From: Candidatus Eiseniibacteriota bacterium
Lineage (GTDB): Bacteria; Eisenbacteria; RBG-16-71-46; CAIMUX01
Direction of reading: 5' to 3'
Length of the DNA: 64,000 nt
Assembly: GCA_016712505.1 (NCBI GenBank)
Contig: JADJQY010000004.1
Location: 62,001 to 126,000, forward strand
Shown here: positions 1 through 8,566 of the stretch, piece after piece
Layout of the letters: the number at the start of each line of letters is the position of its first letter
Numbering within the stretch: position 1 is the stretch's first letter
Notes under the pieces: model-generated
The model's database searches: none
Told to the model about the DNA's origin: nothing
The model's input: the letters and a program-made list of their open reading frames with translations, nothing else
Translations under genes and position numbers: made by a program

Positions 1-284
1 TGCTCGACGAGCGCACCTTCGTGGCCTCCGGCCGGGTGAGCCTCGACGAATTCAACGAGCGGATGGGCACCGAGCTGCCGATCGAAGATGCAGATACCCT
101 CGGAGGGTATGTCTTCGGTCTGCTCGGCCATCAGCCGGCGCAGGGCGAGACAGCGGAGGCCGACGGTTTCGCCTATCAGGTGGAAGCGACCGACGGACGG
201 CGTATCCTCAAGGTGCGGGTGAGTCGATTGGGCTCGGCGGTGGGTGGCGGGCCGACCCTGGCCCCGGAGCACGAAACCGAGTAG
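1..284 (+). CDS. CorC/HlyC-type transporter-associated protein, C-terminal part
   Basis: The reading frame is open from the window edge to a TAG, so only the last 94 residues or so are visible. They match the small C-terminal transporter-associated domain (CorC_HlyC) of hemolysin/CNNM-like membrane proteins: the patterns RVSLDEFNERMGTELP, then LGGYVFGLLGH, then ADGFAYQVEATDGRRILKV are in the family order. These proteins usually carry an N-terminal DUF21 membrane domain and a CBS pair, which would lie upstream of the window. The domain is thought to regulate ion transport. Identification of the domain is solid; the substrate cannot be judged from this piece. The next gene, nadE, starts 65 bp downstream on the same strand. 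Confidence 0.8.
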   Translation, partial: LDERTFVASGRVSLDEFNERMGTELPIEDADTLGGYVFGLLGHQPAQGETAEADGFAYQVEATDGRRILKVRVSRLGSAVGGGPTLAPEHETE

Positions 285-300
285 CAGCATTCCCGGCCAG

Positions 301-330
301 TCTGGGCCGGTCTGGGCCGGTCTGGGCCGG
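301..330. repeat. Three perfect tandem copies of a 10-bp unit
   Basis: TCTGGGCCGG is repeated three times without change in the spacer between the CorC-type gene and nadE, preceded by a related but imperfect CCCGGCCAG. The array ends just before the nadE ribosome-binding region (GAAGAGGAG at about 335). No function is evident; copy number could vary by slippage and alter the leader length. Confidence 0.8.
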
Positions 331-349
331 TGGGAAGAGGAGTCCGGAG

Positions 350-2332
350 ATGAAGCCGCTCAAGGTGGGGGCGGTAGTCCTGAACCAGACTCCGCTCGAT
401 TGGGATGGCAACGAGATGCGCATCGTGGCCGCGCTGGCCGCCGCGCGCGAGGACGAGGTCGGGCTGGTTTGCCTCCCGGAGATGTGTATCACCGGCTACG
501 GCTGCGAGGACGCGTTCAACGGCGTCGATGTGGTGCGGCAGTCGGAGCGCGTCCTGCTCGAACTGCTCCCCGAGACCCGCGGCCTGGTCGCCTGCTTCGG
601 ACTCCCCTGGTTGCATCACCGCGGTCTGTTCAATGCAGTGGCGGTCGCCGCCAATGGCCGCCTGATCGGCATCGTGCCCAAGCAGCACCTCGCCGGGGAC
701 GGCATCCACTACGAACCGCGGTGGTTCAAGGCGTGGCGGAAGGACGTGGTCACCGAGACCCGGGTCGGAGATCAGGTGGTTCCGCTCGGCGATCTGCTGT
801 TCGAGCTGGGCGGCGTCCGCTTCGGCTTCGAGATCTGCGAGGACGCGTGGGTGGCGGAGCGCCCCGGGGCCCGGCTCGCCTCCTACGGCCTGGATGTGTT
901 GCTCAATCCGTCGGCCAGCCACTTCGCCTTCGGCAAGCTGGAGGTGCGGCGGAGATTCGTGACCGAGGGATCGCGGGCCTTCGGTGCCGCCTATGTCTAT
1001 TCCAACCTGCTCGGCAATGAGGCGGGGCGGGCGATCTACGACGGCGGCTCGTTGATCGCCACCGGGGGGGACATCATCGCCCAGGGCCCGCGACTCACTC
1101 TGCGCGACTTCGAACTGACCAGCGCGGTGGTCGATCTCGCCGCGGCGCGACTGGCCCGCGCGCGCACGGCGAGCTTCTCTCCCGCGCTGACCGAGCATCC
1201 GGGACTGGTTGCGGGCGATCACCTCTGGCCGGTGGCCGGGGCGCCGACCACGCGGATCGCGCCGGGGGCGCCGTGGGAGGAATCGCCCTACGTGAAGGAA
1301 GAGGAGTTCGCCCGCGCCGAGGCGCTGGCGCTCTTCGACTATCTGCGGAAGTCACGCTCCCAGGGTTTCACCGTGAGCCTGAGCGGCGGGTGCGACTCGA
1401 GCGTGGTGGTGACCCTGGTGCACCTTATGGTGCGCCGCGCCCTGGAAGATCTGGGGGTCGAAGGGCTCCGCTCACGGCTCCGCTTCCTCGAACCGGCACT
1501 GACCGAATCGACGGAGCAGGAGATCACGCGCCGCCTCTTGACCACCGCCTATCAAGGCACCGCGAACAGCAGTCAAGTGACGCGCGACGCCGCGCGCGCG
1601 GTGGCCGAAGCCTGCGGGGCGAAGCATTTCGAACTCGACGTCGAACCGTTCGTGCAGAGCTACACCAGCGCCATCGCGGCGGCGCTGGGGCGCAAGGTGA
1701 GCTGGGAGACCGACGATCTCGCGCTCCAGAACGTGCAGGCTCGCGTCCGCGCGCCGGGAATCTGGCTGGTGGCGAACCTGGAGAACAAGCTGCTCCTCGC
1801 AACCTCGAATCGGAGCGAGGCGGCGGTCGGCTACGCCACCATGGATGGCGACACCTGCGGAGGACTCTCCCCGCTCGCCGGGGTGGACAAGGCATTCCTC
1901 CGGCAGTGGCTCTCCTGGCTCGAGACTCACGGCCCCTCCGGTCTGGGACCGATTCCGGCCGTCCGCGCCGTGACCCAGCAGCGGTCGACGCCCGAGTTGC
2001 GACCGGCCGCGGCGGGCCAGAAGAGCGAGGACGACCTGATGCCCTTCCCGGTTCTCGACCGGATCGAACGACTGGCGATCCGGGACAAGCTCGCTCCCAC
2101 CGACGTGCTCGATCGTCTGGCGGCGGACTACCCGGAAGTGGAGCGGGAGCGGCTCTCCGGCTGGATCGAGCGGTTCTTCACCCTCTTCTGCCGCAACCAG
2201 TGGAAGCGGGAGCGACTCGCCCCCGCGTTCCACCTCGATGACGAGAACCTCGATCCAAAGACCTGGTGCCGTTTCCCGATCCTCTCCGGAGGCTACCGCC
2301 GCGAGCTGCGGGAGATGCGCGGCGAGCGATAG
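350..2332 (+). CDS. nadE: Glutamine-dependent NAD+ synthetase
   Basis: Converts deamido-NAD+ to NAD+ using ATP and ammonia released from glutamine, the last step of NAD biosynthesis in the cytosol. The 660-residue length fits the two-domain form. Residues 1-270 are a nitrilase-fold glutaminase with the expected triad: Glu44 in LPEMCITGYG, Lys111 in VPKQHL and Cys163 in FEICEDAW. Residues 310-640 are the synthetase domain with the ATP P-loop SGGCDSS at 345-351 and a typical KSEDDLMPF segment near the end. The ATG is preceded by GAAGAGGAG. The gene ends 3 bp before the convergent stop of the next gene. A possible nadA 3' end lies at the other edge of the window but is too far away to imply an operon. 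Confidence 0.95.
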   Translation: MKPLKVGAVVLNQTPLDWDGNEMRIVAALAAAREDEVGLVCLPEMCITGYGCEDAFNGVDVVRQSERVLLELLPETRGLVACFGLPWLHHRGLFNAVAVAANGRLIGIVPKQHLAGDGIHYEPRWFKAWRKDVVTETRVGDQVVPLGDLLFELGGVRFGFEICEDAWVAERPGARLASYGLDVLLNPSASHFAFGKLEVRRRFVTEGSRAFGAAYVYSNLLGNEAGRAIYDGGSLIATGGDIIAQGPRLTLRDFELTSAVVDLAAARLARARTASFSPALTEHPGLVAGDHLWPVAGAPTTRIAPGAPWEESPYVKEEEFARAEALALFDYLRKSRSQGFTVSLSGGCDSSVVVTLVHLMVRRALEDLGVEGLRSRLRFLEPALTESTEQEITRRLLTTAYQGTANSSQVTRDAARAVAEACGAKHFELDVEPFVQSYTSAIAAALGRKVSWETDDLALQNVQARVRAPGIWLVANLENKLLLATSNRSEAAVGYATMDGDTCGGLSPLAGVDKAFLRQWLSWLETHGPSGLGPIPAVRAVTQQRSTPELRPAAAGQKSEDDLMPFPVLDRIERLAIRDKLAPTDVLDRLAADYPEVERERLSGWIERFFTLFCRNQWKRERLAPAFHLDDENLDPKTWCRFPILSGGYRRELREMRGER

Positions 2333-2335
2333 GCC

Positions 2336-4177
2336 TTACCGCGCGAGCGTGATCTTGATCACGCGGATCACCTGATCGGTCGCCAGCCGGGCGAAGTAGG
2401 CGCCACGCGGAAGATCCCGGCCCGCGTCGTCCCGCCCATCCCAGTCGACAGTTCCGTTGTTACTGGTGAGGGTCCGGACCTGGCGGCCGTCCGCGCCGTG
2501 GATCGACAGCGCGGCCGCGGAGCCGATCGGGGCGCTCCAGGCGAGGGAAGTCGACCCCACGGCGGGATTCGGGAAGGCCCGGAACGCCGCCGGCACCGAA
2601 GGAGTCACCTCCGCCGGAACGCCGCCGTTCTCGATCACGAAGAGCGACGCCGTGCCGCTGACCTCGTTCGAAACCACCAACAGCGGCTGGCCGTTCGGGC
2701 TCTGCTCCGCTGCGATGAAGGTGAGCCCCTCGGGGCCGGAGTCGAGCGCCGTGCCGAGGCTCACCGAGCCGCCGAAGTCGCGGTGGTTGACATATTCCAC
2801 GAACTGAGGCGAGGTCGGATCGGAGAGGTCGAAGCTGACCACACCGCCGATCCGTTCCAGACAGGCAAATCCGTAGGTGACGCCGTCGACCTGACCGATG
2901 GCAACCCCTTCCGGCTCCGGCCCCTTGTTGTCGCTCCGGTTCTTGAAGGTGCCGTTCTCCTCGTTGTTGGCGTTGAAATCGGCAGGATACGCAGCCGCGG
3001 TGATCTGTTCGAGCAGGTCGCCGCTGTCCCAGACCAGCGATCCCTCCGCGTCCCAGACCGTGACCGAACGGGCACCGAGGGCGTAGAGGGCATCGAAGTC
3101 GGCATCGCCGTCGATGTCGCCCTGGACAGTCGTGACCGTCAGGCGCCCGAGGTTGTTATCCGCCTTCAGCGTGGTCGCGTCGGGGAACACCGTCGGATCG
3201 AGGGTGAGGGTACGAACGCGCGCTTCCTCCGCCAGGGCGGCGTAGTCTCGCGCATCCCCCTCGTTCGCGGAGAGGACGTAGTCGGCGCCGCCAGCGTTCC
3301 AGGCGGCCAGGGCGTCTGGCTGGTACATCCCGAACACCGGCCAGCTGCGGATGTCGATCACGCCGGAACGATCGGAGGCATCGATTCCGTTTCCGGGCAG
3401 GGAGTGATCCTTGTACCCCAGCGGGACGAGATCACGCACGATTCCGAGCTCCAGATCGACGATCGCGATGCCGTTCGCCTCCTGGAGAGAGACCCAGGCG
3501 GTGCGGGAGTCGGGCGAAACGGCGATATACTCGGGCTCCAGGTCCTGAGCCACGGTCGAGCCGGGGCCGTAGATGCGCAGTTCCGCATCTGTTACCTCCG
3601 AGTACGGCAGCGCCAGCGAAAGTGTGGTCACGGTGGCCGCCCCCGGCCCGCCGGTGAGGTCGATCATCGAAACCGATCCCTCGGGATCGTTGATGTAGTT
3701 CGAGTCGGGCTCCCCTTCGTTCGCCACGAGGACATAGCGACCGTCCGGAGTGAAGGTGAGCATGTCGGGCAACGCCCCGACCTGGACATCCCCCAGCGCA
3801 TTTCCGTCCGCGTCGAAGAACGCGACGCGGCCCGGATCCTGCTTGACCATCGCCTCGATGGCGGCGGCGACAACGCCGTCCTTCACCGCCACGCTGTTCG
3901 CGGAGCGGCCGTAGGGCGCGCACGAAATGCTGAAGAGCAGCGTGGGGTGGGTCGGATCGGCGATCGAGACCACGTCGAGCGACCCGGTGGAACCGTTCAC
4001 CACGAAGAGCCGCTGCGAGGCGGGATCGTAGGCGGAGATCTCGGCCCCCCCGCCATAGATGGTTCCCGTCGCGTAGGTGCCGAGGTGTTCGAGGTGCAAG
4101 GCGAGCGCAGCACTGCTTGCTCCGCCCTGCAGCAAAGCGGCGCCGATCAGGGAAAGGGCACGATTCGAGAAGCGCAA
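2336..4177 (-). CDS. Secreted choice-of-anchor I family protein with FlgD-like C-terminus
   Basis: A 613-residue exported protein. After a short signal peptide ending near ASSAALA it shows the beta-propeller-like choice-of-anchor I pattern (EISAYDPASQRLFVVNG, then repeated DGRYVLVANEGEPDSNY and DVIDI-type blades), as found in extracellular esterase/phosphatase-like proteins. The last 80 residues (FPNPAVGSTSLAW to the end) form a FlgD/T9SS-like sorting domain with DWDGRDDAGRDLPRGAYF. I chose the TTG start at 4177 because GGGAGG lies 5 bp upstream and it places the signal peptide at the N-terminus; an in-frame start at 4252 would add 25 residues not typical of a leader. The enzymatic role is unproven for this family. 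Confidence 0.8.
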   Translation of the reverse strand: MRFSNRALSLIGAALLQGGASSAALALHLEHLGTYATGTIYGGGAEISAYDPASQRLFVVNGSTGSLDVVSIADPTHPTLLFSISCAPYGRSANSVAVKDGVVAAAIEAMVKQDPGRVAFFDADGNALGDVQVGALPDMLTFTPDGRYVLVANEGEPDSNYINDPEGSVSMIDLTGGPGAATVTTLSLALPYSEVTDAELRIYGPGSTVAQDLEPEYIAVSPDSRTAWVSLQEANGIAIVDLELGIVRDLVPLGYKDHSLPGNGIDASDRSGVIDIRSWPVFGMYQPDALAAWNAGGADYVLSANEGDARDYAALAEEARVRTLTLDPTVFPDATTLKADNNLGRLTVTTVQGDIDGDADFDALYALGARSVTVWDAEGSLVWDSGDLLEQITAAAYPADFNANNEENGTFKNRSDNKGPEPEGVAIGQVDGVTYGFACLERIGGVVSFDLSDPTSPQFVEYVNHRDFGGSVSLGTALDSGPEGLTFIAAEQSPNGQPLLVVSNEVSGTASLFVIENGGVPAEVTPSVPAAFRAFPNPAVGSTSLAWSAPIGSAAALSIHGADGRQVRTLTSNNGTVDWDGRDDAGRDLPRGAYFARLATDQVIRVIKITLAR

Positions 4178-4332
4178 GGGATCCTCCCGGGGTCTGGAGC
4201 GCTGTGAGTCCAAGACCGCACGCGGGGAGCCCGCGGCGGACGGAGGGTGCATGGATCCCGCTGATATAGCGGCCTCCGAACTCGACGGCCGAGTTCAGAC
4301 TCGATCAAACTCCGGTTGAGGTTCGGTGAAGT

Positions 4333-5604
4333 TCAGGCCCGCGTGGTGTACGAGCCGCGGATGACCCACTTGTAGGTGGTCATCTCGGGCAGCCCCATCG
4401 GGCCCCGGGCATGCAAGCGCTGGGTCGAGACCGCGACCTCCGCGCCGAGGCCGAGTTGGGCCCCGTCGGTGAAGCGAGTGCTGGCGTTCCAGTAGACCGC
4501 GGCGGAATCGACGCGCGAGAGGAACTGCTCCGCCAGGACGCGATCCTCGGTCAAGATTCCATCGGAGTGCGCCGTGCTGTGCTGCTCGATGTGGGCAATC
4601 GCGGCTTCGAGGTCGGACACCACCTTGAGCCCGAGAACGAGGGAGAGCCACTCGGTGTCGAAGTCCTGTGGCCCGGCAGGCGCGACCCGCGCGGCCAGGT
4701 CGTTTGGTAACGCGCCGAGAGCCAGGGTGGCGTGCGGTTCGGCCCGGAAGGTGACCCCGTCCTGCGCGAGTAGGTCGACCACCGCTCGGAGTGCCCGCGC
4801 GGCGACCCGCTCGTGCACCAGCAGGGTGTCGAGCGCGTTGCAAACGCTGGGACGTTGCACCTTGGCGTTCCGGATCACCGGCAACGAGGCGGAGAGGTCG
4901 GCCGAGGCGTCGAGGTAGAGGTGACAGATGCCGATCCCGCCGGTGATCACCGGCACGGTGGCGTTCTCGCGGCAGAAGCGATGCAGCTCGTTTCCCCCGC
5001 GTGGGATCACCAGATCGACGTATTCGTGAAGGCGAAGGAGGTCGTTCACCAGTGATCGATCGGGGTCGATCAACAATTGCACTGCGTCTCGTGGAAGACC
5101 GGCGCCGTCGAGCGCCTGGTAGACCGCCGCGAGGAGGGCGCGATTGCTGCGCAAGGTGTCGCTCCCCCCGCGCAGGATGGCCACGTTACCGGTCTTGATC
5201 GCCAGGGCCGCGATGTCGATCGTGACATTGGGGCGCGATTCGTAGATCACGGCCAACACGCCGAGCGGGACCCGCACTCGCTCGACCGCGATGCCGCTCG
5301 GCAGGCGGCGCTGATCGTAGGCCTGGCCGAGGGGGTCGGGCAGATCGGCAACCGTGAGCAGGTCGCGCGCGATGCCGGCAAGACGCGCCCGATCGAGCCG
5401 GAGCCGATCGATCCATGATTCGGCCCTCCCCTCGGCGCGGGCGGCGGCGACGTCGTCATCGTTAGCGGCGAGGATCTTCGCGGACTCGGTGTCGAGCAGT
5501 TCCGCCAGGCGATGGAGCGCATCGACCCGCTGATCGTGCGCTGCGCGGGTCATCTGCCGGGCCGCGGCGCGAGCGCGCGCCCCCACCTCATCGAGTCGGT
5601 TCAT
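4333..5604 (-). CDS. proA: Gamma-glutamyl phosphate reductase
   Basis: Second step of proline synthesis: NADPH reduction of glutamate 5-phosphate to glutamate 5-semialdehyde. The 423-residue length is normal. Family hallmarks are visible: PLGVLAVIYESRPNVT and AILRGGSDTLRSNRAL in the cofactor domain, the catalytic cysteine in PSVCNALDTLLVH, and the C-terminal GPMGLPEMTTYKWVIRG. It overlaps the upstream proB by 4 bp (ATGA), so the two are co-transcribed and probably translationally coupled. It ends 155 bp from the divergent-facing start of the secreted gene at 4177. Confidence 0.96.
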   Translation of the reverse strand: MNRLDEVGARARAAARQMTRAAHDQRVDALHRLAELLDTESAKILAANDDDVAAARAEGRAESWIDRLRLDRARLAGIARDLLTVADLPDPLGQAYDQRRLPSGIAVERVRVPLGVLAVIYESRPNVTIDIAALAIKTGNVAILRGGSDTLRSNRALLAAVYQALDGAGLPRDAVQLLIDPDRSLVNDLLRLHEYVDLVIPRGGNELHRFCRENATVPVITGGIGICHLYLDASADLSASLPVIRNAKVQRPSVCNALDTLLVHERVAARALRAVVDLLAQDGVTFRAEPHATLALGALPNDLAARVAPAGPQDFDTEWLSLVLGLKVVSDLEAAIAHIEQHSTAHSDGILTEDRVLAEQFLSRVDSAAVYWNASTRFTDGAQLGLGAEVAVSTQRLHARGPMGLPEMTTYKWVIRGSYTTRA

Positions 5605-6734
5605 GTTTCCTCCGATCGCCGGCCGGTGAGGACGAAGTCGTCGCGGTGAATCACCTCGTCCCCGTAATCGTAGCCCAGGAGTTCCCTGATCCGCTCCGAG
5701 CGTTCCCCCCGGATGCGCCCCAGCTCGTCGTCGGTGTAGTTGACCAGCCCCCGCCCCAGTTCGCGTCCGTCGGGGGAGAGCACTTGCACCGTGTCGCCGC
5801 GCTGGAACGCCCCCTCCACCCGCGTCACGCCGACTGGAAGCAGGCTGCCATGTCGCCCGAGCGCGTCAGCCGCCCCAGGATCGATCGCGATCGTGGCGCG
5901 TCCGCTCCAGCCGGCCAGGATGTAGCGCTTCCGACTCTCGAGCGGACTCTCGACACGGGGGAAGCGGGTGCCGATCTCCTCCCCATCCGCGAGTCGGATC
6001 AGTACGTCCGGCGCGCTCCCGCTGGCAATCCGGACATCGGCGCCGGCCTGTCGCGCCAGATCCGCGGCCTGAAGCTTCGTGCTCATGCCTCCGGTGCCAA
6101 GTCCACTCCGCGTGCCGCCCGCCGCCTCCCACAACTCGGGCGGAATGGGGTGGGCCTTGACCTCGCGGATCAGCTCGGCGTCGCGGGAGAGGCGCGGATC
6201 GCCGGTGAAGAGCCCTTCCTGATCGGTGAGGAGAACGAGCAGGTCGGCATCGACCAGACCGGCGACCAGCGCGGAGAGGTTGTCGTTGTCGCCGACCCGG
6301 ATCTCCTCGGTGGCGACGGTATCGTTCTCGTTCACGATCGGAATCACCCCGTGCTGACGGAGGGTTTCGAAGGTGTTCCGGGCATTGAGGTAGCTCTGTC
6401 GCCGCATGAAATCGGTGCGGGTGAGGAGCACCTGCGCAACCACGCGGTCGTAGAAGCCGAAGATCGACTCATACAGCGCCATGAGCCGCGACTGGCCGAT
6501 CGCCGCGAGCATCTGCTTGGTCGGGATGCCGGCCGAACCCTCGACTTCCCCCAGACGCTCCCTCCCGGCGGCGACGGCGCCCGAGGAAACCAGGGTCACG
6601 GTCGCCCCGCGACGGAGGATCAGGTCGATCTGGCGGGCCAGGTCCAGGATGCGCGGTGCGTGCAGCCGCTGACTCCCCTCGGTCAACGTCGAGGTGCCGA
6701 GCTTGACCACGATGCGCTCTGCCTTCTGCCCCAC
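5601..6734 (-). CDS. proB: Glutamate 5-kinase
   Basis: First, normally feedback-controlled step of proline synthesis: ATP-dependent phosphorylation of glutamate. Residues 1-250 are an amino-acid kinase domain (VVKLGTSTL near the N-terminus, ATVTLVSSGAVAAGRERL, then the GVIPIVNENDTVA and GDNDNLSALVA loops), followed by a C-terminal PUA domain (RKRYILAGWSGRATIAIDPGA). I prefer the GTG at 6734, which has GGGAGGG 5 bp upstream, over a GTG 10 codons earlier without a ribosome-binding site. First gene of the proB-proA pair; the order proB then proA with a 4-bp overlap is classical. Confidence 0.95.
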   Translation of the reverse strand: MGQKAERIVVKLGTSTLTEGSQRLHAPRILDLARQIDLILRRGATVTLVSSGAVAAGRERLGEVEGSAGIPTKQMLAAIGQSRLMALYESIFGFYDRVVAQVLLTRTDFMRRQSYLNARNTFETLRQHGVIPIVNENDTVATEEIRVGDNDNLSALVAGLVDADLLVLLTDQEGLFTGDPRLSRDAELIREVKAHPIPPELWEAAGGTRSGLGTGGMSTKLQAADLARQAGADVRIASGSAPDVLIRLADGEEIGTRFPRVESPLESRKRYILAGWSGRATIAIDPGAADALGRHGSLLPVGVTRVEGAFQRGDTVQVLSPDGRELGRGLVNYTDDELGRIRGERSERIRELLGYDYGDEVIHRDDFVLTGRRSEET

Positions 6735-6865
6735 GAATCCCTCCCGTGAACTGGTCTGCCCCACCGAGGACCGACATGGCCCGGGCGCCGGTCGGCGGAA
6801 CCCCGCCGGAAGACAAAACCGGGCGTGGCGCGCGCCGGGCGGACCGGCTACAGTCTGCCGATTCT

Positions 6866-8566
6866 ATGGGAAAGCTCCTTCAATGTGCGCGCCGTTCTCC
6901 CCGGACAGGGACACTCTGGGGATCGTTCCGTTGCCTCATGCTGCTCGTCCTGGGAGTCGGCCTGGTCGGACTCGTCGCGCCGCGGGTACGGGCGGAAGGG
7001 GCGAGCGATCCGGGCGCGACCGGGGAGGTTGCGACCCCGATTCCGACCCCCAGCGCCGCCGTCGGGCCGACCGGGGAGCCGCTGCTCGAGCGAGCCATCG
7101 ACGGGATCGGATATGTGCTGGGCCCCGGCGATGTCCTCGCCTTGACCCTCCAGGGCGCAATGAGCCGCACGCAGGAGCTGGTCGTCAGTCCCGAAGGGAA
7201 AGTTCTCATCCCCGGCGCATCCGAGGTGAAGGTGGCGGGGAAGAGCCTGGACGAGGCGCGCTCCGCGATTCGCGCCGAGGTCGGGCGCGCCTACCGCGAT
7301 GTTCAGATCTCGGTGTCGCTGGTCCGGCTTCGTCGCTTCACCGTCTACGTGCTGGGGCAGGTACAGAACCCCGGCCAGTACACCGCCAGCCCGGTGGATC
7401 GGGTGTCGGAGTCGATCCGCCTGGCCGGGGGGTTGATCGATCGGGTGCCCCTCCCCGGATCGAAGACACCCCCTCGGGCGGAGGAACGGGGTTCCGAGCG
7501 CTCGATCGAGGTGGTGCACCAGGACGGATCACGGGCGCGCTGCGATCTCCTGCGGTTCCGCAGGACGGGCGAGCTCGCGGCCAATCCGACGGTGCGCGAC
7601 GGCGACGTCATTCTGGTCGACTATCGCCAGCCCGGAGTACTGCTCAGCGGTGAGGTAAACAGCCCGGGAGAGATCGAGTTCGTGGAAGGGGACGATCTCG
7701 GGGATCTGATCGAGCTGGCCGGTGGATTGACGGCCAAGGCGCTCCTCGACACGATCGAGGTGGCGCGCTTCGATCCACAGTCGGTGACCCCGCGTTACAT
7801 TTACCTGAGCCCGGCCACCGACCCACAGGCGCTAAGCTTCGCCGTGGCACCGCGCGACGGGATCCTGATCCGGACCGATCCGAGCTTCGACGTTCGGCAC
7901 ACCGTTCGACTCGAAGGTGAGGTCGTGTTCCCTGGCGTCTACGTGGTGGACGAGCGAAAGACCTCTCTCCGTGCGCTGATCGAGCGGGCGGGCGGCTTCA
8001 CCCAGGATGCCTCCCTGCGCGAGGCGAAGCTGACCCGGCGGGTCGACGAATCGATCAAGGATGCGGAGTTCGAGCGGCTGCGACTGGTCTCCCCGGCCGA
8101 CATGAGTCCCACCGAGTATGAGTACTTCAAGATGCGCAGCCGACAGCGCGCGGGCTTGATGGCGGTCGATTTCGAGGCGCTCTTCACGCGCTCCGATCTG
8201 AGCCAGGATGTGGTCCTGCGCAATGGGGACGTGGTCAGCGTTCCGCCGCGAAAGGCGTTCGTCACCGTCTCGGGTCAGATCGCGTTTCCGGGCAACCTCG
8301 CCTTCGAACCGGAGCTCTCGGTCGATGACTACATCGAGCGGGCGGGCGGCTATGCCTGGAAGGCGGCGAAGGGGCGAACGGTGGTGATCCGGGCGTCGTC
8401 CGGCGAGTGGATCCCGAAGGGATCGGCGAAGCGGTTGGGGCCGGGCGACACCATCTGGGTGCCGGAGAAGCCGGAGCGGGACTGGTACGCGCTGTTCAAG
8501 GACTCGCTGCTCATCGTCTCCCAACTCGCGACCGTCTACCTGGTCATCCGGAGCAGCACACAATGA
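6866..8566 (+). CDS. Wza-like polysaccharide export protein with SLBB repeats
   Basis: Outer-membrane or periplasmic export component for an extracellular polysaccharide. From the ATG at 6866 there is a signal peptide (LMLLVLGVGLVGLVAPRVRA), then the Poly_export motif YVLGPGDVLALTLQGAMSRT and at least four SLBB-type repeats marked by VYVLGQVQNPGQY, VLLSGEVNSPGEIEF, VRLEGEVVFPGVYVV and VTVSGQIAFPGNL. The C-terminus ends in a hydrophobic stretch (SLLIVSQLATVYLVI) that could cross a membrane. There is no lipobox cysteine, unlike classical Wza. It is longer than Wza (566 residues versus about 380) because of extra SLBB repeats. Overlaps the next gene, a Wzz-like protein, by 4 bp. A TACAGT hexamer 11 bp upstream of the ATG may be a -10 element with a very short leader. 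Confidence 0.88.
   Translation: MGKLLQCARRSPRTGTLWGSFRCLMLLVLGVGLVGLVAPRVRAEGASDPGATGEVATPIPTPSAAVGPTGEPLLERAIDGIGYVLGPGDVLALTLQGAMSRTQELVVSPEGKVLIPGASEVKVAGKSLDEARSAIRAEVGRAYRDVQISVSLVRLRRFTVYVLGQVQNPGQYTASPVDRVSESIRLAGGLIDRVPLPGSKTPPRAEERGSERSIEVVHQDGSRARCDLLRFRRTGELAANPTVRDGDVILVDYRQPGVLLSGEVNSPGEIEFVEGDDLGDLIELAGGLTAKALLDTIEVARFDPQSVTPRYIYLSPATDPQALSFAVAPRDGILIRTDPSFDVRHTVRLEGEVVFPGVYVVDERKTSLRALIERAGGFTQDASLREAKLTRRVDESIKDAEFERLRLVSPADMSPTEYEYFKMRSRQRAGLMAVDFEALFTRSDLSQDVVLRNGDVVSVPPRKAFVTVSGQIAFPGNLAFEPELSVDDYIERAGGYAWKAAKGRTVVIRASSGEWIPKGSAKRLGPGDTIWVPEKPERDWYALFKDSLLIVSQLATVYLVIRSSTQ

Noticed and set aside
301..330. Start of a CRISPR array
   Set aside because: Units are 10 bp without spacers and only three copies; no cas genes nearby.
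2498..4207. A long open frame antisense to the choice-of-anchor gene (569 codons)
   Set aside because: It mirrors the third-codon GC bias of the opposite strand, has no signal, no family resemblance and no ribosome-binding site. Similar shadows opposite many genes were left out.
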